DNA of 64,000 bases from Hymenobacter sp. BRD128 (GTDB lineage: Bacteria; Bacteroidota; Bacteroidia; Cytophagales; Hymenobacteraceae). Positions 37,049 through 46,868 of the stretch are shown in pieces; the first letter of the stretch is position 1, and every line of letters begins with the position of its first letter. The notes below the pieces were generated by a model. The model was not told the DNA's origin. It worked only from the letters and a program-made list of their open reading frames with translations, and did no database searches. A program made the translations under genes and the position numbers. The DNA lies in contig NZ_CP053908.1 in NCBI RefSeq assembly GCF_013256625.1, forward strand, positions 3,596,001-3,660,000, written 5' to 3'.

Positions 37049-40000
37049 CTATTGGGCTACTACTACGCGCTTAGTCACTTGGTTATCACCCGACTTGAGG
37101 CGGAGCGTGTATACGCCCAGCGACAAATACGACACGTCGAACTGGGCCGAGGCGCCGGCGGCGGTCATGGGCAGCGTCTGCTGGGCCACCTGCTGGCCGA
37201 GCTGGTTGAAGAGCGTGGCCGTGACGGCCGTGCGGCCCAGCTCGGCGGGCACCACGACCGTGAAGCTGCCCTTGGCGGGGTTCGGGAAGAGCTTCACTTG
37301 GTCGGCCACGGCGGCCGGGGCGGTAGCCAGCGGCGCGGCACCGAAGAGCAGGCTGAAGCGGCCGGTGAGCGAGGCCGTATTGGCCGTGAAGCTGTACACG
37401 GGTTGCTTGCCGAGGTCGACGCGGGCGCCGGTCTGGGTATCAAGCAGATACACCGGCGTGGCCGAGTTGAAGTTGAGCAAGTCAATGGCATTCAAGCTGT
37501 AGCTGCCAGCGCCCGACACCTGCACGTTGAGCGGTACCGTGACGGCCGCGCCCGTGAGCGGGGCCAGCCCGTTGATGGACAGCTCACTGTTGGTAATGAG
37601 GCTGCTCACGCTCATGCCCGACGAGTTGGGCAGCTTGAAGGCGTCGAAGCGCGGGTCGAAGCCGGCCGTGGCGCCCTGCTCGAAATACACCGTGGTTTCG
37701 TCGATGAGCGGGGTGCTGCCCTGCAGGCGCAGGCGCACCTGGGGCCGGGTATCGGCGGTGCTGCGGTTAAAGCTCGGCGTGGTGGCGAAGGTGGTGACGC
37801 GGGCGGCGTTGGTTAGGGCCAGGCTGCCATTGCTGCTGCCAGGGGTAGTTACCCGCATAAAGAAGCCCTGCATCGAAGCCACCAAGGGGCTGCCACCCAG
37901 GCCGTTGACGTAGCTGCGGTACGAGCCCACGTACTGGCCGGTGCTCTGGTACACGTACACGGCATCGTCGAGGTTGGTGCGCGTTACACCGGCCGTTACG
38001 CCGCTCACTTCTGTGAAGTCGATGGGCGACGGATACGGGTTGCCGAGCAGCTGCCAGCCGCTCTGCGTCTGGGGGCCGCGCGCCAGGCCGCTGATGCTCT
38101 GCGGACCGTTGTTGAGCGTGCCCATCAGGGCTACTGTCGAGCTAGCCGGGATGTTGAGGTCGTAGCCGCGCACGGGCGTCATGGCATCGGTAGCCAGCGG
38201 CACAAAGAAGCCCTTATCGAAGTCTATCGAGCCGGCGTTGCCGCTGGTCGTCACGCGGCTTTGCTCGTAGGCATACACGTTCGGGAAGGGCGTTACGGCG
38301 CTAGGCATCGGCGCCGTGTTGTAAGCCGTGTTGTAAATCGGGGTGAAGCCCGCCACGTTCGACGTCAGATTACTGAGCGTATTGTTCACCATCGGCGAGC
38401 TGTAGTGGCGGTAGCCGGCCCCGGCGTTGAAAGTGGGGTCGATGGCGCGCTGCATGGTAGCCGGGCCGCTCACGATGCCGTTGGTGTTTACCACGAGGGC
38501 GGTGCCGGCGGTGGGCGTCGAAAGTAGCGTCAGCAGCTGGCTGCTGCTGGTGGTCAGGTTACCATTGGTGAGGGCTACCGTCTGGGCCACGGCTACCCCG
38601 CCGTTGTTCAGGGTGAGGCCAGCGGCGTTGTTGACCGTGAGGCTACGCACGCGGCTGGGCAGGCCGGCGCCCGAGGTCTGGGCATCGGAGCCAATGTACT
38701 CGTAGCTGGCATCGTTGGAGAACGAGCGGCTGCCGGTGAGTTGAATAGCGCCGCTAGCCCCGGTGGCGGCAATGCCGTCGGTGGCGCAGATGCGCAGCGT
38801 AGCGCCGGCTTGCAGCTCAAACGTGCCCGCGCCGGTGATGGCCTGGCAGTTGGTAGCCAGCACGCCGCGGGTGCTCAGGATGCCGCCGGTTTGCACTACC
38901 AGGGCGCCGTTTACTACGATGGGGCCGTTGAACGACGCAGCGCCAGTTTTGGTGATGGTGATGTTGTTATACGTGCCGGCCTCGACGGGCATGGCCGTGC
39001 TCACTATCAGGTCAGGCGCCACGATGCTGTTGGTGGGGCCACTGGCCGGACTGGTGCCGCTCCAGGGCGTTTGCAGGAAGGGGAATCTGGCCCGGATGGT
39101 CGTATCATTTTTCTCCACGCCGGTCGTGAAGCCCAGCACGTTGCCGAGCTGCGGCGTCACGGGGTTGGTGGCGGTGGGGCCAAAGTCGTCGTACCACAGG
39201 CCAATGGCCGCCAGCACCACGCCGCTCACAGCCTTCAGCTCAATCTGGTCCACGGCATCCTCCAGGCGGCGGCCGTTGGGGAAGCCGTCCATGTTCGGGA
39301 TATTCTGCAAGCTGGCGTCCTTGTTAAAGCGCCCGTCGGTGAGGCCTAGCGCGGCGGCGGCCAGCAGGCCCTGGTTGCTGAAATCGGCCGAGTTGCGCGG
39401 AGTGGGCGGCACGGCCATATTCAGGCGCAGCATATCACCCACCACTGGCAGGAAATTGTTGATAAATGGCTTACCAGCACTAAGCGGATTCACGGCGGAA
39501 CCACTGCCCGGAGCCAGCATCGTTTTGCCGGTGGCTAGCTGATACGGCGCCTGGTTAGGCACGCCGGTGTGAAAAATCGGCTTGATATCGACCGAGCGCG
39601 GCTGGCCGGGCCCCGGCAGCAGGTAGTTGCCGTAGGTAGCGGGGTCGAAGGCCGTGCCCACCAGGGCCGGGTTGCCCTTGAGCGGATATAGGCCATCGGC
39701 CCCATTGCGGAAGTCGAAGCCATTGGCCGGAAAGCCGGCGCGGCCATACAGCGACTTGCTCTGAATGCGCAGCGCCGCCACGTTCGGAATCGCCTCGCCG
39801 TAATAGGTCTGACCGGCGGGCTTGGGCGCGGCGCCGTTCATGGGCGAGTTGTCGGCCAGGTAGAGGCCCAGCTCGGGGTTGGAGAGGTAGCCGTCGGTCA
39901 CGCTCGACTCGGTGTAGGGCGTGCGGGCATTCCAGGCGTCTTTGCCGCCGATGGGGGTAATTACTTCGTTGGTGAGCGGCATGCCTAGGCGCGACACCTG

Positions 40001-40876
40001 TACCCAGTCGCCGCTGTTGGTGGGGTTGGCGGTGTTGCTCAGCGTTTGCATGGCCGGGCGGCTGGCCGAGGCCCACACCCCGATTACGTAGTCGGGGTCC
40101 AGGATGGTAGAGGGCGCATTCTTGCCGTTTTTCTGGAGCACCGTAATCGGAATGCTCATCGTAATCGAGTGGCAGTTCTTATGCGACAAGCCATCGGTAG
40201 CCTTGGTGGGCCGAATGTTGGCCAGGTCGAAAATGGCGCCCAGGTCGGCAAAGAAAGGGTCGTCGGCCGGGCCGCACAGCATTTTCTCGCCCGTGCCGGC
40301 CGTGGTAATGGCGCTCTCGCGCACGTCGGTTTCGTAGTTGGCCTTGGCTAGCCCCGCCCCGCCGCTGATGGAGCGCGGCCCCACGTTATTGGCCGGCACC
40401 ACGCCGTTGGTCACGATGGTAGTCGATACGCCACCCACAATTTTCTCGCAGGTATAAGTGGTTTTCAGGTTTTGAGCCCCGAGCCGGATGTTGAAAAACG
40501 TGGTCGGGTCCTCGTTCACCCGCGTGAAGGTGAAGCGGTAGGTAATATCGTCGCTGGTGGTATTAGAGGCGTTGTTCTTGACGTGAATCTCATACCGCAC
40601 ATTCTCGCCGAAAGTCGAGTAGTTGGGCCCGCCCTGCGGCAGCTCAAACGGAATGTAGTTGGCCACGATGGTTACCCGGGTAGCGTCGTTGGGGTCCACA
40701 AAGGCGTAGAGGTCGGTGTTGTCGGCCACCGGGTCGTCGGCAATCAGCGGGGCTTCGCGGTGCGAAGAAGCCTCCAGGGGCGTGTAGCGAAGCTGGCTCC
40801 AGGTGGCCAGGCCGCCTACTGCCGCAGCCACCAGGGCCGGCAGCGCGACATAAGCGCGTAACTGTTTGGAATTCAT
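37049..40876 (-). CDS. DUF4331 protein with type IX secretion C-terminal domain
   Basis: A 1275-residue cell-surface protein. An N-terminal hydrophobic segment (YVALPALVAAAVGGLATW) is followed by DUF4331, starting at SSHREAPLIADDPVADNTD and running to about residue 620 (GVEKNDTTIRARFPFLQ). The rest is a repeat-poor beta-rich stalk typical of Bacteroidota surface proteins (TWGWQLLGNPYPSPIDF-like segment near residue 940). It ends in a T9SS type A sorting domain: LFPNPAKGSFTVVV, LFNQLGQQV, and GVYTLRLKSGDNQVTKRVVV. It would be exported by Sec and attached to the surface by T9SS. The function of DUF4331 is unknown. A shorter paralogue lies immediately upstream. Confidence 0.88.
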   Translation of the reverse strand: MNSKQLRAYVALPALVAAAVGGLATWSQLRYTPLEASSHREAPLIADDPVADNTDLYAFVDPNDATRVTIVANYIPFELPQGGPNYSTFGENVRYEIHVKNNASNTTSDDITYRFTFTRVNEDPTTFFNIRLGAQNLKTTYTCEKIVGGVSTTIVTNGVVPANNVGPRSISGGAGLAKANYETDVRESAITTAGTGEKMLCGPADDPFFADLGAIFDLANIRPTKATDGLSHKNCHSITMSIPITVLQKNGKNAPSTILDPDYVIGVWASASRPAMQTLSNTANPTNSGDWVQVSRLGMPLTNEVITPIGGKDAWNARTPYTESSVTDGYLSNPELGLYLADNSPMNGAAPKPAGQTYYGEAIPNVAALRIQSKSLYGRAGFPANGFDFRNGADGLYPLKGNPALVGTAFDPATYGNYLLPGPGQPRSVDIKPIFHTGVPNQAPYQLATGKTMLAPGSGSAVNPLSAGKPFINNFLPVVGDMLRLNMAVPPTPRNSADFSNQGLLAAAALGLTDGRFNKDASLQNIPNMDGFPNGRRLEDAVDQIELKAVSGVVLAAIGLWYDDFGPTATNPVTPQLGNVLGFTTGVEKNDTTIRARFPFLQTPWSGTSPASGPTNSIVAPDLIVSTAMPVEAGTYNNITITKTGAASFNGPIVVNGALVVQTGGILSTRGVLATNCQAITGAGTFELQAGATLRICATDGIAATGASGAIQLTGSRSFSNDASYEYIGSDAQTSGAGLPSRVRSLTVNNAAGLTLNNGGVAVAQTVALTNGNLTTSSSQLLTLLSTPTAGTALVVNTNGIVSGPATMQRAIDPTFNAGAGYRHYSSPMVNNTLSNLTSNVAGFTPIYNTAYNTAPMPSAVTPFPNVYAYEQSRVTTSGNAGSIDFDKGFFVPLATDAMTPVRGYDLNIPASSTVALMGTLNNGPQSISGLARGPQTQSGWQLLGNPYPSPIDFTEVSGVTAGVTRTNLDDAVYVYQSTGQYVGSYRSYVNGLGGSPLVASMQGFFMRVTTPGSSNGSLALTNAARVTTFATTPSFNRSTADTRPQVRLRLQGSTPLIDETTVYFEQGATAGFDPRFDAFKLPNSSGMSVSSLITNSELSINGLAPLTGAAVTVPLNVQVSGAGSYSLNAIDLLNFNSATPVYLLDTQTGARVDLGKQPVYSFTANTASLTGRFSLLFGAAPLATAPAAVADQVKLFPNPAKGSFTVVVPAELGRTAVTATLFNQLGQQVAQQTLPMTAAGASAQFDVSYLSLGVYTLRLKSGDNQVTKRVVVAQ

Positions 40877-40906
40877 TTTAATAGACGATAGTAGTGAGAC
40901 AATGAG

Positions 40907-42760
40907 TTAGCGGCGCACGCGGTAGCCCTCCCAGGGCGTTTGCACGTAGGGGAAGCTGGCGCGGAACGTCGTGTCGTTTTTTTCGACCCCGGCGGTGAAA
41001 TTCAGCACCCCCTTCAGGCTCGGCGTCACGGGGTTAGTGGCGGTGGGGCCAAAGTCGTCGTACCACAGGCCGATGGCCGCCAGCACGGCGCCGCCCACGG
41101 CCTGCAACTCAATCTTCACTACTTCGTCTTCGAGGCGGCGCCCGTTGGGAAAGCCGTCCATGTTTGGGATATTCTGTAAGGCCTGGGTGGTGTTAAAGCG
41201 CGGGTCGGTGAGGCCCAGCACGGCCGCCGCAATCAGGCCCTGGTTGCTGAAATCGGGCGAGCTGCGCGGGGTGGCGGGCACGGCCATGTTCAGGCGCAGC
41301 ATGTCGCCGCCGGGGCCGCCATTGGCGGTGCCGCTCAGTGGCAAGAAGTTGTTTATGAATGGCTTACCAGCCGACAGTGGAAGGCCATCTTTCTTATTGA
41401 CAGCTAGCTGGTAGGGCGGCAGGTTGGGCACGCCGGTGTGGAAAATCGGCTTCAAATCCACCGAGCGCGGGCTGTTAGCCACCAGCAGGTAGTTGCCGTA
41501 CAGATTGTCGGCCAGGGCGGTATTAGCTACCAGCGGCGTGCCCTTGAGCGGGTACAGGCCCGGTGCCTGGTTGCGGAAGTCGAAGCCGCCATCATATGGC
41601 GCGGGCAGGCGGCCATACAGCGACTTGGTTTGCATGCGCAAGGCCATCAGGGCCGGCACGGCCTCACCGTAGAAAGTCTGGCCGGCCGACTTGGGCGCGG
41701 CTGGGGCCACCGGCGTGTTGTCAGCGGTGTAGAGGCCTAGCTCGGGGTTGGAGAGGTAGCCATCGGTGGCGCTAGCCTCGGCGTAGGGTGTGGTACGGTT
41801 CCAGGCGTCCTTGGCGCCAATGGGGTTAATGGCCTCATTGAGCAGCGGCATGCCCAGGCGCGACACCTGCACGTAGCTGCCGCTGGCCGTGGTGGTGCCG
41901 CTGCCGCTGCTGCCGTTGAGCGTGCGCATGGCCGGGCGGCTAGCCGAGGCCCACACGCCAATCACGTAGTCGGGGTCCAGAATGTTTTTTGCGGCCGATA
42001 CTGGCTGGCCACTTTTCTGCAGGGTAGCAATCGGCACGCTCAGCGCAATCGAGTGCACGTTGTACTTGCTCAGGCCGTCGCGGCTGCCGCGGTTCACGCG
42101 CAGGCCAGCCAAATCAAACACCGCCCCCAGGTCCACGAAAAACGGGTCGTCGGACGCGCCGCAGAATACCTGCTCATTACCCCCGCCGGTAGCATTGGCC
42201 ACCGCGCCCTGCCGGTAGGCCGTGTACGAAGCCTGCGCCAGGCCCACGCCCGAATTGATGGAACGCGGCCCGATATTATAAGCCGGCACCACGCCGTTGG
42301 TGACGATAGCCACCGGCGCGCCACCATTCACGATTTTCTCGCAGGTGTAGGTGGTTTTCAGATTTTGCTGCCCGAGCCGCACGTTAAAAAACGTCGTTCC
42401 GTCTTGGTTGGTCCGTGTAAAAGTGAAGCGATAGGTAATGTCGTCGCCGGTAGTAGTGGCGTTGTTTTTAACGTGAATCTCATACCGCACATTCTCGCCG
42501 AAGGTGTAGTAGTTGGGGCCGCCCTGCGGCAGCTGAAACGGGATGTAGTCGGCAATAAGCACCACCCGGGTGGCGTCATTGGGGTCCACAAAGGCATAAA
42601 CGTCGGTGTTGTCGGCCAGCGGGTCGTCGGCAATGAGCGGGGCTTCGCGGTGGCTGCTGGCCTCCAGGCGCGTGTAGCGCGTGGCACTCCAGACCGAGAG
42701 CGCCGTGACGGCACAAGCCGCCACCAGCCACTGCGTTGGCTTGGTTAATTGGTGCTTCAT
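40907..42760 (-). CDS. DUF4331 protein, short paralogue without T9SS domain
   Basis: A 617-residue paralogue of the neighbouring protein, started at ATG 42760 (MKHQLTKPTQWLVAACAV). It matches residues 1-~620 of the longer protein throughout, e.g. SSHREAPLIADDPLADNTD, PQGGPNYYTFGENVRYEIHV and GFPNGRRLEDEVVKIELQ. It ends at TPWEGYRVRR where the longer protein continues into its stalk. It carries an N-terminal signal or anchor but no sorting domain, so it probably stays periplasmic or membrane-tethered. The two genes are 30 bases apart and likely arose by tandem duplication. Confidence 0.85.
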   Translation of the reverse strand: MKHQLTKPTQWLVAACAVTALSVWSATRYTRLEASSHREAPLIADDPLADNTDVYAFVDPNDATRVVLIADYIPFQLPQGGPNYYTFGENVRYEIHVKNNATTTGDDITYRFTFTRTNQDGTTFFNVRLGQQNLKTTYTCEKIVNGGAPVAIVTNGVVPAYNIGPRSINSGVGLAQASYTAYRQGAVANATGGGNEQVFCGASDDPFFVDLGAVFDLAGLRVNRGSRDGLSKYNVHSIALSVPIATLQKSGQPVSAAKNILDPDYVIGVWASASRPAMRTLNGSSGSGTTTASGSYVQVSRLGMPLLNEAINPIGAKDAWNRTTPYAEASATDGYLSNPELGLYTADNTPVAPAAPKSAGQTFYGEAVPALMALRMQTKSLYGRLPAPYDGGFDFRNQAPGLYPLKGTPLVANTALADNLYGNYLLVANSPRSVDLKPIFHTGVPNLPPYQLAVNKKDGLPLSAGKPFINNFLPLSGTANGGPGGDMLRLNMAVPATPRSSPDFSNQGLIAAAVLGLTDPRFNTTQALQNIPNMDGFPNGRRLEDEVVKIELQAVGGAVLAAIGLWYDDFGPTATNPVTPSLKGVLNFTAGVEKNDTTFRASFPYVQTPWEGYRVRR

Positions 42761-43283
42761 GGGAAAAAATGGGAGGGAAAAGGTGGGGAAAAAGAGAATA
42801 GCGCCGCAAGCCACACTGACACCTCAGTGGGTTATAAATCAATAATTTAACCTGATAATTAAAGAAAAATAGCGTGGCCGGGCCGCAGCGGATAAGGGCG
42901 AAAACCCCGGTTAAAAAGCAAGTAGCGTACTCCAGATGCAGCTATTCCCAAAGGCTGGGCGCTGCTTACTGCCCGCACGGGCCCGGCAAGCCGGCAGGGC
43001 GGAAAAACGAAGAGCGATGCGTAGAAAAGCGATTACTTACTCACCAAACTATTTAACGGCTAGTCAAACACTTACGCTAATACCTAATCTTCGGATTCCG
43101 CTAATAGGAACTTTTTCAGAATTATTATTCATCAGGCTAGCAACCGTAGGTTTTACCCGATTTCAGACCAGAGCGGAGCCGTTGAGTGGCCGGGTACGCA
43201 AGGCCTACCATCGGACCGCACCCGGCGGTTTGGCAGGCTAGCGCGCGGCCCGCGCGCCCGGTTTTACCTTTGCCCCATAGCCT
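42761..43283. other. Non-coding stretch between divergent DUF4331 and lptB genes
   Basis: This 523-base region has no convincing gene. It is more AT-rich than the surroundings from about 42830 to 43140, as expected for a divergent promoter region. A TACCTTTG motif at 43265-43272 lies 11 bases before the lptB ATG and resembles the Bacteroidota -7 element, but no TTG lies at the usual -33 distance. Confidence 0.5.
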
Positions 43284-44021
43284 ATGATACTCCGCGCCGA
43301 GCACCTCGTCAAGCAATACAAAGCCCGCACCGTCGTCAACGACATGTCGCTCAGCGTGGAGCAGGGCGAAATAGTAGGGCTGCTGGGTCCCAACGGCGCC
43401 GGCAAAACCACCTGCTTCTACATGATGGTGGGCATGGTGAAGCCTAATGGCGGCCGCATTTTCCTGGATGACGAAGAAGTAACGCGCCTGCCCATCTACC
43501 AGCGGGCGCGGCGCGGCATGGGCTACCTGGCCCAGGAAGCCAGCGTGTTCCGCGACCTGAGCGTGGAGGAAAACATTCTCTCGGTGCTCGAAATGACAGA
43601 CTTGCCCAAGCAGGCCCAGCGCGACAAGGTGGAGGAGCTGCTCGACGAGTTTAGCCTGGGCCACGTGCGCAAAAACCTGGGCAAGGTGCTGAGCGGCGGC
43701 GAGCGCCGCCGCACCGAGATAGCCCGCGCCCTGGCCGTCGACCCCAAGTTTGTGCTGCTCGACGAGCCGTTTGCGGGCGTAGACCCCATCGCCACCGAAG
43801 AAATCCAGGGCATCGTGGCCAAGCTCAAGCACCGCAACATCGGCATTCTCATCACTGACCACGATGTGAACTCGACCCTGAGCATCGTGGACCGCGCCTA
43901 CCTGCTCTTCGAGGGCAAGCTGCTGAAAGCCGGCACCGCCGAGGAGCTAGCCGCCGACGAAACCGTGCGCCGCGTGTACCTGGGCCGCAACTTCGAGTTC
44001 AAGCGCAAGACTTTTGAATAA
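43284..44021 (+). CDS. lptB: LPS export ABC transporter ATP-binding protein
   Basis: LptB is the cytosolic ATPase that powers lipopolysaccharide extraction from the inner membrane with LptFG. The 245-residue protein has Walker [11 protein letters not shown]-loop and [11 protein letters not shown], signature [16 protein letters not shown], Walker [14 protein letters not shown] and H-loop ITDHDV. FREDLSVEEN-type sequence ([13 protein letters not shown]) is characteristic of LptB. The family is often located next to lptA/lptC in Proteobacteria but stands alone here, which is common in Bacteroidota. Confidence 0.93.
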   Translation: MILRAEHLVKQYKARTVVNDMSLSVEQGEIVGLLGPNGAGKTTCFYMMVGMVKPNGGRIFLDDEEVTRLPIYQRARRGMGYLAQEASVFRDLSVEENILSVLEMTDLPKQAQRDKVEELLDEFSLGHVRKNLGKVLSGGERRRTEIARALAVDPKFVLLDEPFAGVDPIATEEIQGIVAKLKHRNIGILITDHDVNSTLSIVDRAYLLFEGKLLKAGTAEELAADETVRRVYLGRNFEFKRKTFE

Positions 44022-44242
44022 TAAAATGTGCCAAATGTGGGAATGCGGCGGATGTGAAAATAACGTAACGCTTTAGCCACCTGGGCGATGCGTAGCCAAG
44101 CTGCCCGCCGGCTTTTTGGCGAGCTAGCGCGGTTGCCAAGTCCGGGCGCAGATTGGCTGGTCCGGGCTAGCGGCTTGGCAACCGACCTGGCTTGTTATTT
44201 ATCCGCATTTCACTTATTTCCACATTACCCACTCCAGTCAAA

Positions 44243-45769
44243 ATGCTCGACCAGCTTGTTGCCCGCGCCGTTCAGCTGGCTAGCCTGCCCCGGCTGGCGC
44301 GGGTGCAGCGTGAGCCGCTGGCGGCGCAGGCGGCCGTGCTGCGCTACCTGCTGGGCCGGGCGCAGGGCACCGACTGGGGCCGGCGCTACGGCTACGCGCC
44401 CGGCCTGAGCGCCGGCGCGTTTGCCGGGCGCGTGCCGGTGAGCACTTACGAGCAGCTCTACCCCGAGCTGGAAAAGGTGCTGCACGGCCAGCCCAATGTG
44501 CTGTGGCCCGGCCCGGCCCCGCGCTGGCAGGCCCGCAGCAGCGGCACCACCAACGCCCGCAGCAAGTACATTCCCCTCACCCCGGAGGCGCTGCACGACA
44601 ATCATTACCGCGCCGGGCGCGACATGCTGGCCCTGCTGGCGCACCTCTACCCTAGCCAGCGCCTGCTGGCCGGCAAAACCCTGAGCCTGGGCGGCAGCCT
44701 GGGGCCCAGCCCCTTCGGCGGCCAAGCGGTGGCCGGCGATGTGTCGGCGCTCATTATGCAGAGCCTGCCGGGCTGGGCGCAGGCGCTGCGCACGCCGCCC
44801 CTGCCGCTAGCCCTGCTCGACGAGTGGGAGGAAAAAATCGAGCGCATCGCCCGGCACGTGCTGCGCCAGGATGTGCGCGTGCTGGCCGGCGTGCCCACCT
44901 GGATGCTGGTGCTGCTGCGCCGCGTGCTGGCCCTGGCCGGCGCCGACGACCTGCGCGCCGTGTGGCCCCGGCTAGGGCTGTTTTTGCACGGCGCGGTGGC
45001 GTTTGGCCCCTACCGCTCGCTGTTTGAGGAGCTGATGCCGGGCGGGCAGCTGCACTACCTGGAAATCTACAATGCCTCGGAAGGCTACTTCGCCTTGCAG
45101 GATGAGCCGGGCGCGCCCGACCTGCTGCTGCTGCTGGAGCACGGCATCTACTACGAGTTTTTGCCCGCCGAGCAGTTCGACAGCCCCGACCAGCGGCCGG
45201 TACCGCTCGAAGCCGTGACCATTGGGCCGAGCTACGCGCTCGTCATCAGCAGCAGCGCGGGGCTGTGGCGCTACCTAGTGGGCGATACGGTGCGGTTTAC
45301 CTCGCTGCGGCCCTACCGGGTGCGCATTACGGGCCGCACCAAGCACTTTCTCAATGCCTTTGGCGAAGAAGTAGTGGTGGAGAATGCCGAGGCGGCCATC
45401 ACGGCGGCGGCCCGGGCCACGGGCTGCGCCGTGCGCGATTTCACGGCCGCGCCCGTCTACTTTGCGGCGGCTACCGGCACCTCGCGCGGCGGCCACGAGT
45501 GGGCCGTGGAGCTGAGTGGCCCGCCGCCCGCCGATGCCGGCCGCTTCAGCCACCTGCTTGACAGCGAATTGCGCAAGCTAAACTCCGACTACGACGCCAA
45601 GCGCCACCGCGACCTGGCGCTGGCCCCGCCGCGCGTGCACTTTGTGCCGGCCGGCACCTTCGAAGCCTGGCTGCGCCACCGGGGCCGCCTGGGCGGCCAG
45701 CGCAAGGTGCCGCGCCTAACCAACTCGCGCCAGGTACTGGAAGAAGTGCTGGCGCTGGGGGCCGGCTAG
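44243..45769 (+). CDS. GH3 auxin-responsive-promoter-type acyl-acid amido synthetase homologue
   Basis: A 508-residue protein from ATG 44243 resembling plant GH3 enzymes, members of the ANL adenylate-forming superfamily. The nucleotide-binding motif is ARSSGTTNARSKYIPLT; YNASEGYFALQ supplies the acidic/aromatic motif, and LWRYLVGDTVRF is the GD motif. The C-terminal domain begins near ITGRTKHFLNAFGEEV. Plant GH3 proteins join amino acids to jasmonate or auxin; bacterial homologues are widespread in Bacteroidota without an assigned substrate. An acyl-adenylate followed by amide formation is the likely chemistry. It is about 220 bases downstream of lptB and seems independent. Confidence 0.86.
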   Translation: MLDQLVARAVQLASLPRLARVQREPLAAQAAVLRYLLGRAQGTDWGRRYGYAPGLSAGAFAGRVPVSTYEQLYPELEKVLHGQPNVLWPGPAPRWQARSSGTTNARSKYIPLTPEALHDNHYRAGRDMLALLAHLYPSQRLLAGKTLSLGGSLGPSPFGGQAVAGDVSALIMQSLPGWAQALRTPPLPLALLDEWEEKIERIARHVLRQDVRVLAGVPTWMLVLLRRVLALAGADDLRAVWPRLGLFLHGAVAFGPYRSLFEELMPGGQLHYLEIYNASEGYFALQDEPGAPDLLLLLEHGIYYEFLPAEQFDSPDQRPVPLEAVTIGPSYALVISSSAGLWRYLVGDTVRFTSLRPYRVRITGRTKHFLNAFGEEVVVENAEAAITAAARATGCAVRDFTAAPVYFAAATGTSRGGHEWAVELSGPPPADAGRFSHLLDSELRKLNSDYDAKRHRDLALAPPRVHFVPAGTFEAWLRHRGRLGGQRKVPRLTNSRQVLEEVLALGAG

Positions 45770-45801
45770 CCCGACAAGTAGCCGGCGCTGCCCCTTATTC
45801 T

Positions 45802-46074
45802 TTACAAAGACCGCCCTTGCCGGGCCAGCACCTCCAGGGTTTCGCGGTGGCGCTTTTCGGCCTGGTCTTGCTGATAGGAAGCCACCGCCCAGATGGCGGC
45901 CGGAATCCAGCCAAGCAGCGTGAGGTGCAGGATGCCACACAGAATGCCCTTGAGCACGTGGCCCCGAAAAATCATCGAAATACCGGGCAGCAGAATGGCG
46001 AACAGCATGGTGCAGAAGGAAAAGACCACGGCAAACGTACTGCATTTGCCGGTTTTATCCGTCACCAAGCGCAT
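45802..46074 (-). CDS. YqaE/Pmp3-like small membrane protein
   Basis: A 90-residue protein with two hydrophobic helices (FAVVFSFCTMLFAILLPGISM and GILCGILHLTLLGWIPAAIWAVAS). The second segment resembles the YqaE/Pmp3 family, small membrane proteins linked to salt and membrane stress. The charged tail SYQQDQAEKRHRETLEVLA is probably cytosolic. It converges with the GH3-type gene. Family assignment is moderate because the first half is longer than in classical Pmp3. Confidence 0.6.
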   Translation of the reverse strand: MRLVTDKTGKCSTFAVVFSFCTMLFAILLPGISMIFRGHVLKGILCGILHLTLLGWIPAAIWAVASYQQDQAEKRHRETLEVLARQGRSL

Positions 46075-46199
46075 CCGCCGGCCTGGGTAGCCGCGCGGGC
46101 CGGCGGCAACGTACCCTCACCGCGTAGCGTATTGGCTCCATAGCCAGCCCCGCGCTTGCGGCGCCCCCGCCCGCTGGCTAGCCCGCTCCACGCTCCCCG

Positions 46200-46628
46200 A
46201 TGCAACAGGTTATCTACTTAAGCCAGGCTACTGTGCCATTTAGCGAGCCGCAGCTCCAGCAGCTGTTGGGGCAGGCCCGCGCCTTCAATGCGCGCCACGG
46301 CCTAACGGGCATTTTGCTGTATGGCCAGGACCAGTTTTTTCAGGTTTTAGAAGGCGACCAGCTCACGGTGCACGCGCTCTACGCCCGTATTCAGCAAGAC
46401 CCGCGCCACCGCGACGTAACCACGCTGGTTGATAAAGCAATTGCGCAGCGCAGCTTTGCTGACTGGAGCATGGCCTATCATACCCTGCCGCCGGCGCAGT
46501 TTATCGAGTTTGCCGGGTACGTGTCGCCCACCGCGCTCGCGGTAGCCCAGGAGGGCCTCAGCCCGGCCGATACCCAGTTGCTGCAGCTGCTACGCACGTT
46601 TTTAGCGCCCGCCCCGGACGCTGGCTAG
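46200..46628 (+). CDS. BLUF-domain blue-light sensor
   Basis: A 142-residue protein consisting almost only of a BLUF domain. Key flavin-contact residues are present: Tyr in QVIYLSQA (residue 6), Asn in FNARHGLTGILLY (near 32), Gln in FFQVLEGDQ (near 50) and Trp/Met in DWSMAYHTLP. BLUF proteins bind FAD and shift a hydrogen-bond network in blue light. There is no output domain, so the signal must be passed to a partner protein. Likely partners are not adjacent; a PAS-rich hybrid histidine kinase gene lies 5 kb away but has no shown connection. Confidence 0.92.
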   Translation: MQQVIYLSQATVPFSEPQLQQLLGQARAFNARHGLTGILLYGQDQFFQVLEGDQLTVHALYARIQQDPRHRDVTTLVDKAIAQRSFADWSMAYHTLPPAQFIEFAGYVSPTALAVAQEGLSPADTQLLQLLRTFLAPAPDAG

Positions 46629-46647
46629 CCCCAGGCCGTGCGGTAGC

Positions 46648-46683
46648 ATAAAAAAATCCTCTGGCCAGGGGCCAAAGGGTTTC
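46648..46683 (-). terminator. Terminator of tRNA-Val
   Basis: On the minus strand CCCTTTGGCC, loop CCT and GGCCAGAGG form an imperfect hairpin followed by seven T residues. It begins directly after the tRNA 3' end. Confidence 0.75.
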
Positions 46684-46687
46684 TTCG

Positions 46688-46761
<74 letters not shown>

Positions 46762-46793
46762 GGAACCGGGCGACGCGCGCGGCTCGCCCAGCG

Positions 46794-46801
46794 CAAAAGT
46801 A
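46794..46801 (-). promoter_or_regulatory. Putative -7 element of tRNA-Val
   Basis: TACTTTTG on the minus strand matches TAnnTTTG exactly and lies 32 bases upstream of the tRNA 5' end, the same spacing as at tRNA-Asn. No clear -33 TTG is seen. Confidence 0.45.
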
Positions 46802-46868
46802 CGCCCGCCGGACGATTGCCAGGTGCTTTGCCCACAACTTTCGGCCTGGCCAGGCGTTGCTACTGCGT

